A stretch of 64,000 nt of DNA. It comes from Rhytidiadelphus loreus. Its lineage: Eukaryota > Streptophyta > Bryopsida > Hypnales > Hylocomiaceae. The stretch lies in assembly GCA_947034895.1 (NCBI GenBank), contig OX344762.1:28562760-28626759 (forward strand). The letters are read 5' to 3'. Under the pieces are notes generated by a model, which searched no databases, had not been told where the DNA came from, and saw only the letters and a program-made list of their open reading frames with translations. Made by a program: the position numbers and the translations under genes. This document shows positions 49,827-62,068 of the stretch, one piece after another; the stretch's first letter is position 1; each line of letters begins with the position of its first letter.

Positions 49827-52195
49827 CTAATGCAATTATACAACTTTTAAAATTTAGGTAACATAAAGTAAAACATAATATAGTTACATAAATACATTAT
49901 AGTTAAATTTATACATACAATATTATGCAATTTATACATGCAATTATATAAAGTAAATGTTTGTTTGTCAATCTAAACAATCAAGCTATCGACGAGCCAT
50001 TTGGGCCATCCAATTTTTTATATTTTAATATTTTTTTGACGACCTAGATGACCTAGCCATCAAAATAAATAAATAATATATTAAATATCTTGATGGACAT
50101 TGGGGTTGAATCATGACGTTTCGTTAGTTTGATAAATGCCCAAATGTAACATGACGTTGAAAATCCTAGTTCATATCTATATTCATTGTACTATAGAACT
50201 TTTCATGGCCCCTATTTGTCAAGGCTAACTTATTAATAAAAATTATTACTACATAATGTTTTTACACAACCTAATTTATATATATTAGAGTATGTAGCAT
50301 TTCATGGATCCTATAATAGCCCTACATATTACATAAAATTTCTATGTTTCAAATTAAATGGACCCTATTTTTTAAGCCACTTAGTTTTCTAAAAAAATAA
50401 TAGTGACCTCCCCAAGCCCACATTCATTCTAAATTTGAATTCTATTATGGTAGCCGACCCATACCTGATCACCCTCCTATTCTTGACCAATAGACTATTG
50501 TAATTCCAACCATAGGTTGTTGTAGTTCACAAAGTTCAAGGAGTAATTCTGGCACATTATGATTGGTTGCAACGCTGTGAATATTGCAATCAGCCCTTGG
50601 TCGACTTTGCAATAGCCTACATCACCATTATAGGTTGAAGAGAATCTTTCACTAAAAAATTCATAATAATTATATTTTTATAATAAAATTTTGGAAAAAT
50701 ATGCAATCCTTCTAAATTCTATTTTTGTACATGAGGAAAATTTAGCACTCAAAAAACTTGTGCTCCAAATATGCGTAATTGCTTAAAAAATCAGGTGTGG
50801 ATCAGCTCCTATATACTCTCGTGACTCTACCTTTCATTCTACAACTACTTTGCAACTACAACAATGTACACATAAGATTTGATACTAATAAGGAAGGCTA
50901 TAGTCGCATGACAATTGTTTAGGACATTTGGTTGTTCTTTAACCAATTGCTAAGGACATGTTTTTCTTCTAATGATATGTACCTATCATATAGGTTCCTA
51001 TAACTATATAAGGTGTCTATAATATAGATTCCTAGACTTATGGACTCATAGATTTTATGCTCATATACTAGCACTCTCCAAATAGAAATTGCTATTAGGG
51101 GAGATTTCTACGTTTTAAGAAACTATGAGTTCCTAGACTACGGGAATTGCAGGAACGCTGATTTGAAGTGGCCAGGAGACGGCCATGTCAGATATTATTT
51201 TTTAATATATTTTTTATTTTTTAAAATTATTATTTTTAAATTTTTTAAATTTTTTATTATTATTTTTTTAATATTATTATATTCTGACTGTACAGGACTA
51301 GTTCCCAACAATGGGAACAACCCTGAAATAGTCTCCCAAGTAGCTGAAATCTCCCCTAATGATATTTGGTGAATTTTTAAAGTTAAATGACTCTACATTG
51401 AAACTACATAATCCTCATGCATTATGGTGGGCTTGCACTATTGTAATTGAATCAACTTTTGTAATTCTAATTTATTAACTTTATACAATTCAATCTCATA
51501 ACTTTGTCATTTTGAAGTCTCCCAAATAAATATGATAATGAAATTGACATTTTGTTAAAAAATCCCATCTATAGATCAACATTGGGATTAAGTACTTAAT
51601 TTGTTATTTGTAGTTATAGTGACAAAAATGATAGAAGAGGGTTATTATGATAGTGTTGATAATGGTACACACATCCAAAATCAAGGGCTATTCCATCATA
51701 TATCATCCAATGGGATACTAACTCAAAGTGCTTAAAGCATTTTGCAGTTACTACGAGTTCCAAAATTACTTTAGATATGGGTCAAGTTTGTAAATAATTA
51801 CAGAATAATTCATTATTCTCATGATATCAATGCCACTATTGTATTCTTTGTAGTGGTGTTATTATTATTCTCAATAGAGGTAACTTTTTCCTTATACAAT
51901 GGTTTCATAACATAGATTTTGTAGATAATGGTAAGGTAAGCAAACCTATTATGGTCTACATCCCAATATGTACTCCTAGTATGGACCTTCTTGCATCCTA
52001 ATGTAATAGAAAGTGTACATAGTGTGGAATTGGGTCTCAAGGGTTTAGAATCGGTTTCAAATTTGGTTGAAAAATCACCAATTCATGAATTCAATGAACA
52101 TCACTATGTAAATTCGACACATGGCAAAAGGTTTATTCATTATTTCACAATCTCTATGGGACACTTTTGGATTGCTAATAGAATCATATAGGGAA
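49827..52195. other. Intergenic, no gene seen
   Basis: Very AT-rich DNA. A block near 50090-50150 (GTTGAATCATGACGTTTCGTTAGTTTG) resembles one near 14070-14110 on the other side of the MULE and is probably another dispersed repeat. No coding potential is supported. Confidence 0.45.
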
Positions 52196-52199
52196 TTAA

Positions 52200-52738
52200 G
52201 GTAAACTAGCCTATGACAGGCCAAGTGCCTAATACAAACATCTATAAGATGACCCATTACAGATTTTCATCAATCTGTGCCAAGGTTTTTCTAATTAATG
52301 TAAGCAAAACTTCATTAGGTAGGTTGATGGCTGAAATCAATGTTTTGTATGATGGTGATGGAAATGTTAGAGACTGTTTTAGGAACTTGTCCCTTTCTAG
52401 TGTAATTCATTACATGAACTAACTTTTTTTATTCCTTTATGTCATGTCCATGTTAGAAAATATTTCAACCATATTAGGAAATATTGTAACTGCATTGGGT
52501 GGTTTGATGACCACCATGGGTATAGTTTTTGATGGTTGTGGGATAGTCTAAAGACTGTTTTGAGCCATTTGGCCAGTTCACTTCAAAAATCTGTAACAAA
52601 TTCATATTTTGTCAAAAAATAAGATTTCAATTGTTCTACCAATTTTTTATGTTTGCCTTTATATGGAAAAAAAATTCAAAAATTCAAAAATGTCAACAAG
52701 GCAAATTAGGCAATCCTCCTGTCATAGGCTGGTTTACC
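52200..52738. mobile_element. MITE family A, copy 2 (539 bp, perfect TTAA duplication)
   Basis: TTAA at 52196-52199 and 52739-52742 flanks ends reading GGTAAACTAGCCTATGACAGG and the complement of GGTAAACCAGCCTATGACAGG. The interior matches 8040-8574 in reverse orientation. The two copies together define the family: about 21-bp near-perfect inverted repeats, a TTAA target and no coding capacity. Confidence 0.8.
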
Positions 52739-52746
52739 TTAACCCT

Positions 52747-52963
52747 CACTAGAAGAAAACCATGTTAAAATCCCTAAAAACACGTCACTTTGTTTTCGTT
52801 GAGTTTCCCTTTCAAAATGCACTCAAAACGCAGAAAAACGTAGAAAAACGCAGAAAAACGCTTTTTCTGTGTTTTTCTGCATTTTGACTGTGTTTTGAAA
52901 CGGGAACTCAACAAAAACAAGGTGATGTATTTTAAGGGATTTTAACACAATTTTCTTTTAGTG
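52747..52963. mobile_element. 217-bp foldback element with CACTA-type ends
   Basis: The left arm begins CACTAGAAGAAAAC and the right arm ends with the near-complement of CACTAAAAGAAAAT. The complementarity continues inward through TGTTAAAATCCC, TTGAGTTTCCC and CAAAACGCAGAAAAACG to a centre near 52860, so almost the whole element can fold into one hairpin. The flanking triplets are CCT and CTT, a possible 3-bp duplication with one change. It fits a CACTA-derived MITE. It lies only 8 bp from MITE family A copy 2. Confidence 0.75.
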
Positions 52964-52984
52964 CTTGGAAGGACAGGCTAGTCA

Positions 52985-53190
52985 TTGTAGAAATCATCCT
53001 TTTAGATACCAAGTGAATCATTTACTTAAAAGAAAACCAAGAGAATTCATTGGAGGTTAAACTATTGTACAAGACCTCCCTTTTTCACACAAAATTTCAA
53101 GGATGAATATCTACATTTCTATCTAATATAGAAGGGTTTTCTATCATCCATCAAGACGTTTAGAGTCCGTGTTGTCCTTTTAGAGTAAGA
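52985..53190. repeat. Dispersed repeat, copy 2 (paired with 7650-7870)
   Basis: It shares ordered words with 7650-7870 in the same orientation, including AATCATCCTTTT, AAGGATGAATA and GAGTCCGTGTTGTCC versus GGTGTCCGTGTCGAC. From here to about 54240 no gene is seen. Confidence 0.5.
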
Positions 53191-54260
53191 GAGACATATT
53201 AGCATCCCAAAGGACAAGAATAGTCCCCCTCTATGATCCACAATGGGAAGCTATATAATTTTTTTTGACCACTTATAATATATCATTTCTTTTCCTAAAT
53301 ACATGTGAAATATTCCCTAATTTGCTACTCAACACAAGGTATGTGTCATTTTTGAATGCCATACTATACACAGTATCAACCATGTACTAGTCAAAGAGTA
53401 CATTTTTTACCAATTGTTGTAAACAAATAGAAGAATGACTATTCATAATCTACATGTTCTAGTGCAGTTCATAGTTTGGTCACACAGGCTTGTACACTGA
53501 CACAATTTGCAAAAGCAAAATACCATTTCAATTAGTGTCATGCTATTTCCAAAACTCATGTATTGCCAACACTTGAGGACAAAGTTATGTTACAATGGAC
53601 TAGGTAATTGCAAAGCAAGTCAAGTTATAAAAAATAATTGCTAGTTAGGACCTATTGAGCTACAACAGCAAGGTTGATACTAATCTTTGATTATTTTGAT
53701 GACTTGGCCTACTTTGCAATTACCAGACATTATGTCAATGTAGGAGAGTTGAGTCATTTGGCTTTTTTTATTCGTTAACCAATCAAAACATGCCACAATG
53801 GCAAAAGTCACTTGCATTTAAATTATGTTAGGTGGATCCACACTCACTAAGTTAATATGGGTTGATAGTAGTAGGGATTTCTCTCAGATTTCTCTCATGA
53901 TTGCTAAACCAATGAAATTTCTACTTCATACCCACCCTGTTGAAAATTTGCACAAGACAAGCAATGAGCATTATCAATCTTAATCTACCTCTCCTTAACC
54001 AATCAAAACACGACGGTGAAACTCTCCTGCATTGACATTATGAACTAATCGCAACATCTCCAACATGCACCCCAACAGGAAAGTTACAGAAAAGAACCAG
54101 ATGATTATGCATTTTGAAGCACAAAAGCTGAACTTGAGATTTCAGTTGTACAAGTACATCACATCTAAAGAATCATGGCGGAAGATCAATGAGTGGTGCA
54201 ACCAAGAGCCAAAGCTGTACACATAATACAGTCAGTGGTGTCATGGGTCCACTAATCCAC

Positions 54261-55246
54261 TCACTCAATTTGGGGAGATGAAATGGACTTCGCCTTGGCT
54301 TTTGCAGCTTCGACTGAGGCTTTCATGGCATCTTTGCGACGGGCATTGGCAAGCGCCCTTTGCTCGTTTACACCGAGGGACTTATCCTCTAGCTCCACCT
54401 TCTTCTCTTCAGGTGGTGGCTTGTTGCGCTTGGCTTGAGCAGCTTCGGGCTGAGAGAATCCGCCCAAAAAAGCTGCTGCTGAGGCCGATGCCACTGCCAA
54501 AACCCTGCACAGGAAGTTAGCTGGCAAATTAGGGCACAGTCTCGACAATTAGAAGCTATCAATCTCCTTGGGACACATAATAATGTTCTACGGGTGATAA
54601 AATCATCCTTAATCTGGAAAAACTTAAAAGGCTATGCAGGATTATCTTTGACTCCTTTGTGTCATAGATTATTCTAGAATTGGAGTGCAACAGCCAATCA
54701 TAGCCATCACAACCCACAAGTGATTGTGTGGTTCGCTAAACAGGCATTGCAATCAAAAATCACAACCCTTGCGTTTTACTACTCCTAAAGTATACGAAGA
54801 CATAATTACGGTTTGATGAGCTTAAATCTCATTAGGGGATGTAAGAGCTTGCCTCCGAAAGAAGGCGATTCAAAATTGAACGACAGGACTGTACTTCGAA
54901 GAACGAAGAATTGTGTTATGACCCAATTCGGTAACAAACCTGCAAATGGCAGAGCAGGATTTGCGAGATCTGACACCACTACAGAAAAAACAAGCTCGCG
55001 GAAAGCAAATGCAATGGGGTATTCATTTGCATCGTCCGACTTGACTTGGGCAATTCGGTCAAATGCTTACCTTCGGGAGACATGAGCAGCAGCAGTCCTC
55101 CGCTCCAAGCTGTCTCGTTGACATACCACCAAGGTTGAGGGTGCGCAGGTCGGTAATTCAACCTGGTTTGAAATGATGCGACTGGGGCAGAGGAATGAGG
55201 AGGCAGCCATGCCCAGTTGCGTTGCTACTGCGGCAGCCATGACCAT
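54261..55246 (-). CDS. Probable thylakoid-lumen protein, twin-Arg/AQA leader (139 aa)
   Basis: Exon 1 is 55246-55071 and exon 2 is 54504-54261. The intron is GT-AG and the split AG|G codon gives Arg59. Residues 1-57 are Ala/Ser/Thr-rich, like a plastid transit peptide. Then come twin arginines (58-59), a hydrophobic stretch VLAVASASAAAFLGGF and a processing-type site ending AQA at residue 83, as in proteins sent to the thylakoid lumen. The remaining 56 residues are highly charged (KRNKPPPEEKKVELEDKSLGV..., then an Ala/Lys-rich helix). I do not recognise the family, so the location rests on the leader alone. The neighbouring acylphosphatase gene is divergent, with about 0.9 kb between start codons. 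Confidence 0.65.
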
Positions 55247-55477
55247 TACTACAACTTCAAGCCTGCCAATTTCAACAACCGCAAATTAAAGCTCGCAATG
55301 TGACGAAATGCCACAACGCCACAATGTAGCGAAATGCTTTTGCGGGAAACTCAAAAACGAGGCTCAATGAGCAATGGGACACTTGCCGGAGACTGAAAGA
55401 TGAATGATCCGCTCGCAATGCGCAACTCTGACCGGCTATAGCAAAAACCGAGTTTTGGCACTACCGGTATATATTAA

Positions 55478-55854
55478 GGCACCCAAAAGCGTCCTCGTAC
55501 CTATTCACGTACCCTAGATTGCCTCTTAATGTGTTCCTAACTTTAGTTAATGTGTTCTTCAAATTTTTACCTTTGGTTTGCCAATGTATTTGGAGGACAA
55601 ATATTTAACTCTGATTTGCTAACTACTGATTTTTGCAGATTTCAATTTAAGGTCTATCTATGTGACAGTTTCAGTGCTTTAAGGAGATGGCAATTTGAAA
55701 AATCATAGAAATTACATACCACATCCAAAAATCTATTTTTTTTTTTTAATATTCATGATTTTCACTTGCTAATACCAGAAAAATATCATTTTTAGGAAAA
55801 AGTGTCTCCAACTATGCTGAATTGCTTCTATTGACGGTTTTGGGTGCTTCCACC
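55478..55854. mobile_element. MITE family B, copy 2 (about 377 bp)
   Basis: TTAA at 55474-55477 precedes GGCACCCAAAA, and the right end is TTTTGGGTGCTTCCACC. The body matches 7180-7564 in the same orientation. The left end lacks about six bases (GGTGAA) compared with copy 1. It lies in the shared upstream region of the lumen-protein and acylphosphatase genes. Confidence 0.7.
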
Positions 55855-56161
55855 TCAGGGCTCTTTTTCTTTTTTCTTTCCAATGAAAAGAAAGGAAACT
55901 GAATGCGACGGTTACAGATGGCGCTGGGGAAGAGATGCCACGCTTACACTTGGCAACAAGTGTAGGGCGCCAAATGCTAGCTTATCCATTTCTGGTGCTC
56001 TCCATGCTCCCTCCTCGCTATTCTCAAGAGATTCAACTTCACATTTATTAGTTTGCATCACATGTGCTTGCTATTCTTTGATGTGAAATTGTTATAAGGT
56101 ACAGTAGCGCCTTTCAAGGAAAAGGAGCATGTGATTCTTGCACAGAGCAGAGGGTGTTGGG

Positions 56162-57452
56162 ATGATTTGTGCTTCAGGAGTGGCAGGCAGGTCGTGGAGT
56201 TGCAGGGTGGTTCCCATTCGGAAGGAGTTGAGCTTGTTCTTCTCCAACAACGACAACCACCACCGACGACAGAATATAATTCAGAAGCTGCGCAGTAATT
56301 TTACTGCTGTTTCCACAACACGAATCCTAACTGCTAGCATGGCCGATCACAGCGCTGCCTCCGAAACTAAATCGGTACGTGATTAAGTCTCTTCATCTCC
56401 CCATGTCCAATTCTTCGCTGATTAGGGTTTATCAAACTTTGATTATGCCTTCACGACAGTTAGGATTATGTCTGCCTGCGCAATATTGGTAGCTATGGAG
56501 GAGGGAGATGCACAATTGCCACTTATGTTACTGAGTATAGTTCGTATTATTAGTATGATCAAACTTCGATGTGAACTTGTAAGCAATTGAAAGAGGTCTC
56601 TTGAAGCAATAATGATTGTGTTAATTTTTTGTCTTATTTGAGCTCAAAGGAAGATGAATTCCAGTGAGAAGCACCACAAATGAGTGTCAAAGAATGCGTT
56701 CTTTGGATAAATCATTTAAAAGGTATGAGGTTAAAAGCTTGATTGGTAGATGACAATCCAGCATTTGAACATATGTTAAGTCGTTCAAAGAATTACGTAT
56801 CATTTGAGATTTTAGAGGCAAAATGGATCAATGACTACTTAGGATATCTGTACTTCAATTTGAATTATCTCTGGTATTCCTTACATGCAGAACCAGTTAC
56901 AAAATTGTTGTGACTGTATTGTAGGTGGATGTTGTACTCCAATTCCAAAATAATCTACTATATATAAATAGGAGGATCATAGTGAAATGAGATTATTTTG
57001 TGCAGCGATTGGTTGCTCTTAGTAAAATGACTATTTTTATTCCCTAAAGAATCTAAAGATGTTGTGTCAAAGAAAGCTTGCAATCCCCTATTGTACAATA
57101 CCATTCGGTTCTACTCAGTCTTCTCTGGGGTTGAATTCCATTCTGTGGCTTTTCTCTGAGATTGATTGATGCTGTGAGAATGTAGGTGAATGCGTTGATC
57201 AAGGGCACTGTGCAAGGTGTTTTCTACCGGAAGTGGACTATAAGTGCCGCTCAAAAACTCGGCTTAAATGGATGGGTGCGAAACCTTCAGGATGGATCTG
57301 TAGAAGCTGTCTTTTCAGGGCCCTCCAATGCCGTGGATGCCATGATCCAGCAATGTCACTCTGGTCCTTCCATGGCCAAAGTGACATCCGTGGATGTCTC
57401 CAAATGGGATCACGAAGTTCCCCAAGGATTTGAGAAAAGGAAATCATCGTGA
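56162..57452 (+). CDS. Acylphosphatase
   Basis: Exon 1 ends at 56374 and exon 2 is 57186-57452, with a GT-AG intron. The acylphosphatase fold is clear: VNALIKGTVQGVFYRKW, then GLNGWVRNLQDGSVEAVFSG. Counted from the ATG at 56339, Arg27 and Asn45 match the catalytic Arg and Asn of the family, and the protein is 100 residues, the normal length. It should hydrolyse carboxyl-phosphate bonds of acylphosphates. The same frame is open upstream to an ATG at 56162, giving a 159-residue form whose extra 59 residues are Arg/Ser-rich with few acids, like an organelle leader. Two start sites could therefore give organellar and cytosolic forms. The short form is certain; the long form is plausible. Confidence 0.85.
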
Positions 57453-60400
57453 ATATTCAACAGTATACATGCCACTACTGCCATCTATGTTTGGTGACTT
57501 GTGTTGTTTATGAAACGTTTCGTGTCTTGGTTGCAATGATCGATAGCATTTTTCAGCAGTGGGGAGGGGGGTGCACTCAATTGAAATCTCCAGAGAGTGA
57601 AATAGTATTAGAATAGACCCAAGATTATAGGTCATGGCCCTTGAATGTTCAAAGACTCGTCTCTCGTTTGCTCACTACTAATCATGTGTTTCCGTTTTTT
57701 TGTACTTATGAGAGATTTTCTCACTCTGCTGCAAGGTTGCTTGGAGAAAAGGAGGATCGAGGAGTCTTTCTTAATGGAGAGGCTCAAGCGAGTAGCAGCC
57801 AAAGTGAGCAGAGCTGGACTTTTACGTAATCAGTGATGTGAGACTAGCTTGTGTAACTAGCATTTGTTTTGTCATACCATCTTATGGAGAAGCTTGAGAT
57901 GCCGATTGTGTATTGCTCTGGTTCTCTGTTCGGTGATGTTCTGCTGGGGCTCTTGCAAATCTATTGACTGAAGAAATCATGTATCATAGCTTTGAAGCAT
58001 CTGCGATGACAAATTGAATCTTTGCTTGCTTGGGGAGCTGTATATGCACTTGATTTACTTACAGTTTGTATTATGTTTGTGTCAGATTGGAGAATAACTT
58101 TATTTCAACAAGTTTTGTTTCACTCAATCTTAATTTGAAAGAAGTTGTAGTTATAAATATTTTATTTTCAAATATGAAATTGTCAAATTGTTAGAGTATA
58201 CTGCTATATTGTTATTTGTTATATTTTCACTACTTAAGTTATTTAATTAGTGCACCCACAGTAATACTGTAACACTGACTTGCACTAATGTTTTATAATT
58301 ACTTTTTATTTTATTTTTAAACACATGGACAATTTCCATTGAAAGGGGAAATAGTACACAGAATCAAAGATAATTACTTATTTTGACTACTTAAGTAACT
58401 TAATTAGTGCACCCTATAGTGATTATAACATTGACTTGCACATGCCTTCAAAATGTTTTGCATGCATACCAAAAATACCATGTCTAATTGAGTAATTAGA
58501 GATTTTCAACAAGATCTAGACATGTTGTGGTATAAGTGACACACTTGCACTTAATAAATTTTCTAAAATTTTAAAACAATTTCTTTTAGTGTTTCAAAAT
58601 TTAATCAAATTTGTTAGTGAGTTTTTTTAAACAAGTAAATATTTTCATGATTTTTTAATAAGTGGAATGAGAATTCTTTTTAAAATTTTCTAGTAAGAAT
58701 TTCACAAATTTCAATTTTTTATTAAGTGAAATATTAATGACAAAAATATAATCCCAAATATTTATAATATTTATATTTTACTCTAAAAATTTCCAAAAAA
58801 TTGTGAAAATTTTAAGAATTGGATTGGATATAAATTTTCATGATTTTTTGGAGGCTTTTGGAGTAAATTATAAAAATCAATTCTCTTTTGAATCAATTAT
58901 AAAAACTTACTTTAATGGACAATTTCATTAAAATGGCGGTATTTCATATGCCAATTTTGAACCATCCATTTTTGAATTGTAAAAATGACATCTAGAGTTG
59001 GTATAGATTTCACACCATACATGTTGAACTATAAAAGTAACATCTAGGACAAGTGTATATTTCATACATCTAAAAAAGTCATAGATTTCAAACATCTAAG
59101 ATTGTTGTACATTTCAAACCACCCAGTTTAAACCACAAAAACTACCAAAGTAGCAAAATGATGCCATTTTAATGAAATTGACCATCTTAGCAATGAACAA
59201 ACTCTTCATTTACACCAACTATTTCACCTCTAAAGAATTTTTTGGATTTTTTCTTTCACTCTTTGTTAAATCACATTGAAATATTCTCTAACTATCACTT
59301 GTTGATAAAACACACACGGGAAGAAAAAAATCGATTGTATTATGGTAATTATACTCAATTGCTATTAGTATTGGTGTGTACAATTCAGATTTTAAATGCA
59401 TTTTACATTTTACATATTATTACGGAGTACATTTCAGAGACGTTTGTTATTATATTTTATTATATTTGGGTAGGCGACACAATGACTTTATCTTAGCTTT
59501 CAAATAGCAGCCGATATTCCCGGGACATGCATGACTACATCCAACGTATCTGCGCTGTACAGTGAAAAATCTCTTCGGCCCTGTCTAACAAGCTGGGCCA
59601 CGTGGCATATACCCCAAGCCTATCGTCACGTTCCGCGAATCTACGAGTAACTCACTGCTGCACGGATGTAACTTATCCTATTAGTCAGGGCTCAAAATTA
59701 GTATAGCTACAGGATTTATTTTCATGGAAATTGGTAGAACTAAGGTAGGAGGTCCAAACAGCGACCATCTAAGCGCTGAAACTGAATTTTGGGGAGGTAA
59801 AACTTCTTAAAATATTTTTCAGTAAATTTTCCTTGAAAGACAAGAAGAAATGGCATCTAACCCAAGTTGTTTCATATTTTTTGGAGCTTTGTGGAATTAG
59901 TTATGAAATTTTGAAGTCAAAATGCCATAGAGCTCTAAAAGCGACCACCTCCTAGAATGTACACTGTTTGTACATTTTGGAACATTGAAGGAAACAAAAT
60001 GTACCTCTGTGTCATGTTCGGTTCAAAATGCCCGATCGGAATTCGAGCCTCCTACTTTACACGGTATTATTTTGGGAGACACCAATTTATTTTTTTGTTT
60101 TTTTTCAAAATAGTGCTAGAATTGTGGATAAAAACATAATTATGGATATGTGATATGTGCTAATGTGATATTTTCTATCCAATATGTAGATGGATGTTGA
60201 AATTTGGAACACCACTACAACATTTTACATCGTTACTTTTGAACTTCATAAAAAATGAAAAAAAAATGCCTTGGAACTTGACATTGATTTTGAAATAGAG
60301 CCCCTTTGATAAAGTCCACTATAAAGTTGAGAACTATGAAACTATTTATATATTTTTTATAAATGTTGTAGATGTAAATACAAATTATTGAATTTTTACT

Positions 60401-62068
60401 CAAGGAATATTTTTTTTCCTAACATTGATTATTCTTTATAGTCAGTCAATCCTAAGTGATCTAGAGTGGATAAATGTTGGACGATGAATAGAGTGTTGTA
60501 AGTGGCAATATTTTGTTCAAATAACTCCTTATTTCATTCAATTTAATACATTAAACTACAACTTTCATTTACAACCAATTTGATGAAATTGAAGAAAATA
60601 ATGTATGTGCACAAAAAATGTACTAAATAAAAATGTATAGAATTTCAAAAAAAGATTTAAAGTGCTACAAAGCTTCTAAGAAGGTAATTGAATTGTAATG
60701 GATTGGGTTGAAAAATCAAGAAGCTAAATAGACGCATGTAGAAAAAAGCCCTAGTGTCAAGTGGGGTTGAATTTTTTAGGACACGGTTGGTTGAGTGAAC
60801 ACCTATGCCTCTTCTTCTTTAAAAAAAACTTAGTATCAACAAAGACTCACTAGTTTTGATGCCACTCAAGGGCCGTCTACACATACTTATAAGTGAGTGA
60901 GTAGTTAACAATGTCAACCCAATTTAATAAATGGCCCTTATGTAAAGAAAACCAATTTCATAGTGAGGAATTTGGACAATTACCAAGCAAGACTACAATA
61001 GTGAGCTTGTAAAACGCCTTCTGGAGGCTTTAAAAAATATCTATTTGGATTCTATTATATGAAATATTATTATACTACATAGCCCCTTTGGACAAAATGG
61101 AGTCTAGAGGGATACTTCCATGGAGTAGCTTGATTGAAAGGTATTGTACCCAATGGTCAAAGCCAACAAAACTATTTCTAAAAACAAATGCTAATTTTGG
61201 AGGGACGTTATTTTTTCAAAAAAATAAATTATATAAGAGAATCACAAATTTTTATATTCTTAAACATCTACTAAATCACATTTACCAACTCAAAATACTT
61301 ATTTGGTAGAAAATACCATCCCTAATCACCACATAAAGTAACAACACTTAAAAGCATTTGAACAAGTAATTTAGAATAGTTTCCTATATTATATTGAAAA
61401 AGCTTTTGTGGGGCCTTCTTGGTAGTGAAAAGGAGATTTGAAATTCTCTAAGAATGCATTTTTGGGACGTTGTATGAATAAATTGTGAGTTTTCAAAATG
61501 TTAAAAATAGGTGTAGTTAATTGCGACCCTGGACTCTCATGAATAAGAATTGTACTATACATTTTAGTGTAAGTAATGGTCAATACTAGAAAAGGATTAC
61601 AATTAGCTAGGTAGCAAGGTTATATGAAAAGGAGTCATAAAAGTGAATGAGTGGCCAAGTTAAGTTAATTACTATATGTGAAGGTCTGATGTAACACTCA
61701 ACACTTAGGTGGAGAAATTGAATTTCCAAGTCAGATTCTGAGGGGTCCACGTCACCTCACACCATTCACAAGATGACACGTGGCACTTTCGAATCCGACC
61801 TTCACGTTGGGGACTTGAGAGTAACTTCTCTGGAAATTAGCCTTCATCCACTTGTGCTGCGTGGTGGGATTGATGATGCTCGGAAGGCACGGCTCCTTCA
61901 CGGGCACCAGCGCGGGCGAGGCGGCAGCCGCGGCACATTTCCTTCGAACGTTTCGGCTTGCCTTCGTTTGCGCCTGCTCCGGGCCCCTCTTCTCTCGGCC
62001 TTCAGTTCTTTGTTGCACCCCGTGCAATTCCACGGCTTGCTTCCCCTTTTGCAATTTCTCAAGCAGTG
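57453..62068. other. Intergenic, no gene seen
   Basis: The first part probably holds the acylphosphatase 3' UTR. The stretch 58100-59500 is very AT-rich. The part 60400-60800 resembles 10300-10750 (see there). The last 300 bases become GC-richer and likely carry the promoter and leader of the cysteine synthase gene. Confidence 0.45.
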
